DNA from: Apostichopus japonicus
Taxonomy: Eukaryota; Echinodermata; Holothuroidea; Aspidochirotida; Stichopodidae
NCBI RefSeq assembly: GCF_037975245.1
Contig: NC_092573.1
Span: 6,015,501-6,079,500 of the forward strand
Direction of reading: 5' to 3'
DNA length: 64,000 nucleotides
Shown here: positions 60,766 to 64,000 of the stretch, piece by piece
Layout of the letters: each line of letters starts with the position of its first letter
How positions within the stretch are numbered: the stretch's first letter is position 1
Made by a program: the position numbers and the translations under genes
Notes under the pieces: model-generated
The model's input: the letters and a program-made list of their open reading frames with translations, nothing else
What the model was told of the DNA's origin: nothing
Database searches by the model: none

Positions 60766-63141
60766 TAATAATAATAATACATACATAATAAAGCAAAACA
60801 AATAACTCTTCAGCTAAATTGCCATGTCACCATTGTTGCAAGTTGCATTTCTAAATTTTCTTTTCTAAATGTTGAAAAAACAAGATTTCACATGTACGAT
60901 ACAAAAAAACCAGAAGGATGTGGCTTTAATCAGACAATTTCCAGCTATTTTGCTAAACATTGAATTTCAGCAACTGGAATATCCAGTTAACTTGAGATCA
61001 TGATATGTGACTTCACGGTCACTGATTATGTATAATTGAAAATATGATACTTGGTATATTGAAGTTGAAACAGTTCTTATCTTAAGATCGACATGTTATT
61101 TGGCTTATCATTACAGCAACTGATGAGTCTGGGAGAGTTCGAATCAGCTTCTTCATCTATGGGAACGCAGTACTATTCAACCCATCAAGAATGTATGAAC
61201 CATTAAACTCGTCGAGCAGTAATTCGACAGAGTCTTTCACGGACACGATTGCAAGTCAAATTATTTCTGCAAGACTCGAGGGCGAAGGCCTATCAACATC
61301 CAACGAATGGATAAGTGAATCGAGTGTTCTTGCAAACTTCAGAACCAACGTTAGTTCAAATTTCATTTTTTCTCAGAACTCACACTCTGTAATAGTAGTA
61401 ACCTATATACTATAAATTCAAACAAAACTCAACTCATGCCCTTTGGAAAGTAGTGCATGTGGTTTGTTCAGTTTATTTTGATGATCTGTTTTCAATGTCA
61501 TAAGGTTATCGTATCTATAATATGTACACTAATAAACTCTAATGAACAGCTAAAGTTAAATTCTGAACGACATGATTCTAGAATGAATTATTTACGTAGC
61601 TTTCGGGCATTTATACGTACTACGCCCCCTTTCCTTATCTTATGACATGGAATTATTCAGGATGTTTAAGGTAAATGTGATAAAATAAAAGCGTAACTTT
61701 TCTGTAGAATATGCTTGATAGTTTTAACTTAGAGATCATTTCACATTAGATGAGGAAATGGCAGAAGATAGGAGTAGATTATCTTCATGAGTTTATAGAG
61801 GAATGATGATGCCAATGCCTACAACATTTAATTGATGTTACTAGCATGAATGGAATCTATGATGCAATGATTGACGTACTGTTTTCGTTATTTCCAGACA
61901 GTTCATAACCAATTCCATGTTGTTGTATTAGAAACAGGTCCTCAGCTGAAACTACATCTCATGACAGTATCTAATGTTTTTAAACCTATTGCATGGTAGG
62001 CTACATAGCATTACAGTCTTCCCTATCTATACCTTCTTAGTTGACAGATCGAAGCAAAGACGTCGTACTTAAAGAGTGTGTCTTTTGGAGCTATGACGAT
62101 ACAACAGCTGAGGGATATTGGTCTAATGAAGGTTGTAAGACTCGACAAGATGAAGATGGATTGGTAGTTTGTTCTTGCAAACGGCTCGCAAGTTTCGCTG
62201 TCTTGATTGTAAGCATACTTAAATGTTATTATATATGCCATATACTTTCCAACATACTCATTTATCTGTATTTAAATCAAACAATGTGACACTATACGAA
62301 ACAACGAACTGTATAGTTTGATAAAGCAAATAGACGTGTAAAATGATTTTGATTTTAGCTAAAATATAAATCAATTTACACGCTGAACTCTTTTCTTGTT
62401 ATTTACAGCGTCTACGCAAAGATGGGCCCCTTCCTCCTGAGTCGCTTTATTGGATCACCTTAATTGGGTCAATTATTTCAGTTTTTTGTTTAGTCATCTG
62501 CATAATTTCATTTCTGTTTGTAAAGTAAGTAAACTAATATGTTTCTTTTTATTGGTCTTCTCCTTCAAAAAATGTTTCCTATTATTAGTTGTCCACTCTT
62601 CCTTCGTAGATAATAGTAGGCCTAAGAGCTGAATAACTCATTACTCTTTTAAAGATAACCCTGGGGATTGAATATAAACTTCTATAGCTGTCGGTCAAGG
62701 ACCCTTCAAGATTTCTAAAAAACCACGTACCTACATAAAGGATTTAATATTGTATCTAGGGTTATTTCAGTCCACACAGTTTTGCTTTTATATGATCAAT
62801 GTACATATCATCGGGAAAGTATCTTTAAAATATTAACAGCTGCAATAAACATCTCGAATCGCATCGTTTCAGAAAAATGAGGGATCAACAACCAGCTGTG
62901 CTACATATCAATCTTTGTGTTTCGCTTCTTGGATTCTACACTGCGTTCCTATCAAGCGAAAGAGCGTTTGAAAAAACTGTTCGCTGTGCCGTTGCTTCGG
63001 CGGCAATTCATTACTTCTGTCTTGCAACTGTGGTGTGGATGACAATGGAAGCAGTCAACATGTACAGGATGCTAATTCAATGGACGAAAGGATTACCAAA
63101 CATGAGACAGTTTGTACTAGTGTCATGTCTGATTGGATATG
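50145..63141 (+). CDS. Gene D: nine-sushi adhesion GPCR, 3' end outside window
   Basis: Plus-strand paralogue of gene C, with 18 exons read: signal peptide 50145-50229, 30-nt exon 50728-50757, nine sushi exons from 52411 to 58575, linker 58770-58810, GAIN exons 59246-59407, 59662-60031 and 61117-61349, GPS 62041-62208, TM1 62409-62524 and TM2-3 62873-63141. The exons total 3049 nt with all phases consistent. TM4 to the stop lies beyond, or only weakly within, the remaining 860 bases. It has no mucin-like stalk. The GPS reads CSCKRLASFAVL: the HLT triad is RLA, so self-cleavage is doubtful. It starts 2.9 kb from gene C on the opposite strand. Confidence 0.85.
50728..50757 (+). CDS. Gene D exon 2, 30-nt single-Cys exon
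   Basis: Codes GLTQGQCLSI, phase 1-1; acceptor CAACAG, donor GTAAGA. Confidence 0.75.
51349..51612. mobile_element. Fold-back / MITE-like inverted repeat
   Basis: The left arm ACTGTAAATATTAAAGTTTT and an arm ending at about 51612 are inverted copies. A second inner pair (AACAAATCC / GGATTTGTT with flanks) meets near 51470, so nearly the whole unit can fold on itself. Lies in gene D intron 2. Confidence 0.6.
52411..52575 (+). CDS. Gene D exon 3, sushi domain 1
   Basis: 55 codons from ECEATYFDPD to PSASCDG, five Cys including QDCFAD; acceptor TTACCAG, donor GTATGT. Confidence 0.85.
52891..53070 (+). CDS. Gene D exon 4, sushi domain 2
   Basis: 60 codons from GFTCARPIVGD to LPVCE; GGIWEP before the last Cys; donor GTAAGT. 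Confidence 0.85.
54021..54194 (+). CDS. Gene D exon 5, sushi domain 3
   Basis: 58 codons from LCDVPPDIVNG to SIPTCY; donor GTTAGT. Confidence 0.85.
54511..54687 (+). CDS. Gene D exon 6, sushi-like domain 4
   Basis: 59 codons from SRCSVPVVLNS to PQQCFG. It lacks the usual Trp and has CNNGSIEGLYP near its end, as in exon 9. No counterpart at this position in gene C. Confidence 0.8.
55051..55221 (+). CDS. Gene D exon 7, sushi domain 5
   Basis: 57 codons from ADCEAFAPPLNG to TACLG with GKWTNDT; donor GTACGT. Resembles exon 10 (shared LHGQVA). Confidence 0.82.
55370..55850. repeat. Composite inverted and direct repeats in gene D intron
   Basis: An arm with ACTACTGTTCATGTCCTGTA (55370-55423) recurs inverted at about 55797-55848. 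A direct pair CGTGTTACGAACACAAAGTAG lies at 55433 and 55756. Likely a MITE or two overlapping ones. Confidence 0.5.
56253..56429 (+). CDS. Gene D exon 8, sushi domain 6
   Basis: 59 codons from AACDEPYIPNGK to TPQCFG with SIWGTTP; donor GTAAGT. Confidence 0.82.
56575..56828 (-). mobile_element. tRNA-derived SINE in gene D intron
   Basis: Minus strand starts GAGTGTTAGCTCAGTGGTTA (A box) with TTCGAGTCACTCC downstream (B-box-like), a body with CAGCTTGCGGCTTTTG, and a tail of ATAC repeats. Confidence 0.6.
57649..57825 (+). CDS. Gene D exon 9, sushi-like domain 7
   Basis: 59 codons from GRCHFPGVPFS to PSQCFG, Trp-less, with CNNGTIEGLLP; donor GTATGT. It has no Met, so it was found by reading frame and splice sites. 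Confidence 0.75.
58078..58248 (+). CDS. Gene D exon 10, sushi domain 8
   Basis: 57 codons from ADCVALDAPLDG to PPVCVG with GKWGNNEP; donor GTACGT. Confidence 0.82.
58393..58575 (+). CDS. Gene D exon 11, sushi domain 9 (membrane-proximal)
   Basis: 61 codons from LFCTVPIPQD to YPSCEG with GTWNPPE; 183 nt like its gene C partner. Acceptor TTCTTAG. Confidence 0.82.
58770..58810 (+). CDS. Gene D exon 12, linker
   Basis: 41 nt, codes AYEELTRQLNESSN, phase 1-0; acceptor TTCGTAG, donor GTGAGT. Confidence 0.7.
59246..59407 (+). CDS. Gene D exon 13, GAIN domain part 1
   Basis: 54 codons from MLSENSTKEEVE to GEPSVE, phase 0-0; acceptor GCCGCAAG, donor GTAAAC. Matches the gene C pattern EEV..AAETIQFAT. 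Confidence 0.75.
59662..60031 (+). CDS. Gene D exon 14, GAIN domain part 2
   Basis: 370 nt, phase 0-1, from ITDPVVSSINNLM to PSSVITELNG; acceptor TTTATAG, donor GTAAGT. Confidence 0.82.
60388..60719 (+). mobile_element. Permuted copy of the same SINE-like unit
   Basis: Begins inside the tRNA-like block (GCGGGAGGCCCGGGTTCGAA), runs through the body and across the unit junction seen in 1622-2336, and ends just before the tRNA start (GGACATACAA). (TA)n on both sides. Lies in a gene D intron. Confidence 0.65.
60718..60760. repeat. (TA)n microsatellite
   Basis: Directly follows the permuted SINE copy; a shorter one, 60361-60386, precedes it. Confidence 0.88.
61117..61349 (+). CDS. Gene D exon 15, GAIN domain part 3
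   Basis: 233 nt, phase 1-0; contains RISFFIYGNAVLF, the beta-strand core, and DTIASQIISARLEG. Donor GTTAGT. The gene C exon is about 45 nt shorter, lacking part of the N-terminal segment. Confidence 0.8.
62041..62208 (+). CDS. Gene D exon 16, GPS with RLA in place of HLT
   Basis: 56 codons, phase 0-0. ECVFWSYDD, GYWSNEGC and CSCKRLASFAVLI give the full GPS cysteine/tryptophan frame, but His is Arg and Thr is Ala at the cleavage triad. Donor GTAAGC. Confidence 0.87.
62409..62524 (+). CDS. Gene D exon 17, TM1
   Basis: 116 nt, phase 0-2, ESLYWITLIGSIIS followed by VFCLVICIISFLFV; donor GTAAGT. Confidence 0.83.
62873..63141 (+). CDS. Gene D exon 18, TM2-TM3
   Basis: 269 nt, phase 2-1. TM2 is around VLHINLCVSLLGFY; TM3 contains AIHYFCLATVVWMTMEAVNMY. 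Ends CLIGYG at a GTAATA donor. Confidence 0.87.
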
Positions 63142-63497
63142 GTAATAATTCTTCCATGATCTCACTTTCCCTAATCACATCAATTTTTCAGCGGTTTCAT
63201 TCCTTTTTGGCTATTTAGACATTCCTGAATAGTACGCCGAGTGTTTCCTGGCCAAGGCTGTAGTCGAGTCAATCAGATCCAAGTTGGAGTCAAAGTCCCA
63301 GAATTTTCCGAGTCCATAGCAGGTCTTGTAAGAGTCTACTAACAGCCAAAGTCCATTTTCAAAACCAGGCTATGTACACTTGACTTCGATATCTCTTACC
63401 ATAGTTCTCCTCACACCACCACCTCATACCCATTTATATCGCATCTCTGTCCATGGTTTAACAAAACCTAGAACACGTTTGATTTGTTTCAGTTCAG

Positions 63498-63600
63498 TTG
63501 GGCAGTTATACATTCCCATACAGCTGTGCTACCTTGTTATTATAGTACACGTGCAGACAATTCATTTAAAGACCAAAATGTTTAGTCAGAATTCTTCAGG
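63498..63600 (+). CDS. Weak candidate TM4 exon of gene D
   Basis: The frame GQLYIPIQLCYLVIIVHV is hydrophobic, phase 1-2 as in gene C TM4, and bounded by AG and GTAATG. The sequence match to the gene C helix is poor and the exon is 33 nt longer, so it may be chance. Confidence 0.18.
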
Positions 63601-63626
63601 GTAATGCATGTTCGCTGTGTTAGTAC

Positions 63627-63908
63627 AGCTGAGCAAGGGCGGCGGAACCGGGGGGGCACAGGGGGCACGTGCCCCCCCCCACTTTTCCTCAGGTTAAAAA
63701 TGTGCCCTTTTTCTACATAAAAATTGGGGTGTCTCAAGTTAGCAAGAGGCCAGGGAACCAGAATGAACACTCGGGAAGGGCCGTTTCCGGCCATCTGAGG
63801 GGTTTGTAAAACCAAAAATTTTCTTGTACGCTCCGCGCCAACTGATGGTGGCGCTCCGCTCAGATAGTCGTGCATACAACTTTGCAAATCCTGGCTACGC
63901 CCATGACT
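63627..63908 (-). mobile_element. Interspersed repeat remnant
   Basis: Contains TTTTCTTGTACGCTCCGCGC and GATGGTGGCGCTCCGCT, also found at 4275-4325 and, more diverged, at 3045-3105. The minus-strand end reads GGGCGTAGCCAGGATTTGC. Confidence 0.5.
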
Positions 63909-64000
63909 TTTAATGAATTTCTGTGGGTCAAACTCAAGCTATTTCGAATGGAAAAAAATGGTTAAGATATTAACAAGAAATAAACTCTAACTCGGAGGAT

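Larger units (their letters stand above)
63142..64000 (+). other. Gene D intron, with mobile-element remnant
   Basis: Apart from the weak TM4 candidate, no further exon is seen. The last part contains a remnant of the widespread repeat described at 63627-63908. Confidence 0.6.

Overview
This is eukaryotic nuclear DNA. It is AT-rich, has long introns with GT/AG boundaries, many (TA)n microsatellites, tRNA-derived SINEs and DNA-transposon remnants. The genes belong to the adhesion-GPCR and sushi (CCP) families. The style fits a marine invertebrate deuterostome, and an echinoderm such as a sea cucumber is my guess; no marker in the window fixes the species.

The window holds one gene family in four copies. 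Genes A (minus, 16021 to 6275) and B (minus, 24292 to 18445) are recent tandem duplicates. Each has six exons: a signal peptide, a 30-nt exon with one cysteine, three single-exon sushi domains, and a short terminal exon coding a hydrophobic C-terminus. The product is predicted to be a small secreted protein tethered by GPI or a membrane tail. Gene C (minus, 47235 to 25851) appears complete at the coding level. It has signal peptide, 30-nt exon, seven sushi domains, a Ser/Thr-rich mucin-like stalk coded by a tandem array of two-exon repeats of about 859 bp, an eighth sushi domain, GAIN domain, GPS, 7TM and tail. Gene D (plus, 50145 to at least 63141) is its head-to-head paralogue. It has nine sushi domains, GAIN, a GPS with an altered cleavage triad, and TM1-TM3, and then runs off the window. 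All sushi exons are in phase 1-1, and the 30-nt second exon has the same length in all four genes.

Region by region: 1-4860 is repeats and nested mobile elements. 4860-16620 is gene A with flanks, including a 3466-bp transposon-like insertion (8487-11952) that copy B lacks. 16620-16850 is the microsatellite at the duplication junction. 16860-24560 is gene B. 24600-25850 is intergenic. 25851-47235 is gene C. 47236-50144 is the divergent intergenic region with a SINE. 50145 to the end is gene D.

The strongest biological signals are: (1) A and B have near-identical introns but sushi exons with about 49 amino-acid replacements against about 6 silent changes by hand count; (2) the array of mucin-like exon pairs, introns included, inside an adhesion GPCR; (3) loss of the canonical GPS cleavage triad in D but not in C. 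Together these suggest a locus of fast-evolving recognition receptors: full-length adhesion GPCRs beside short tethered relatives. That functional reading is inference. Exon boundaries were read by eye from splice consensus, phase and comparison between the four copies.
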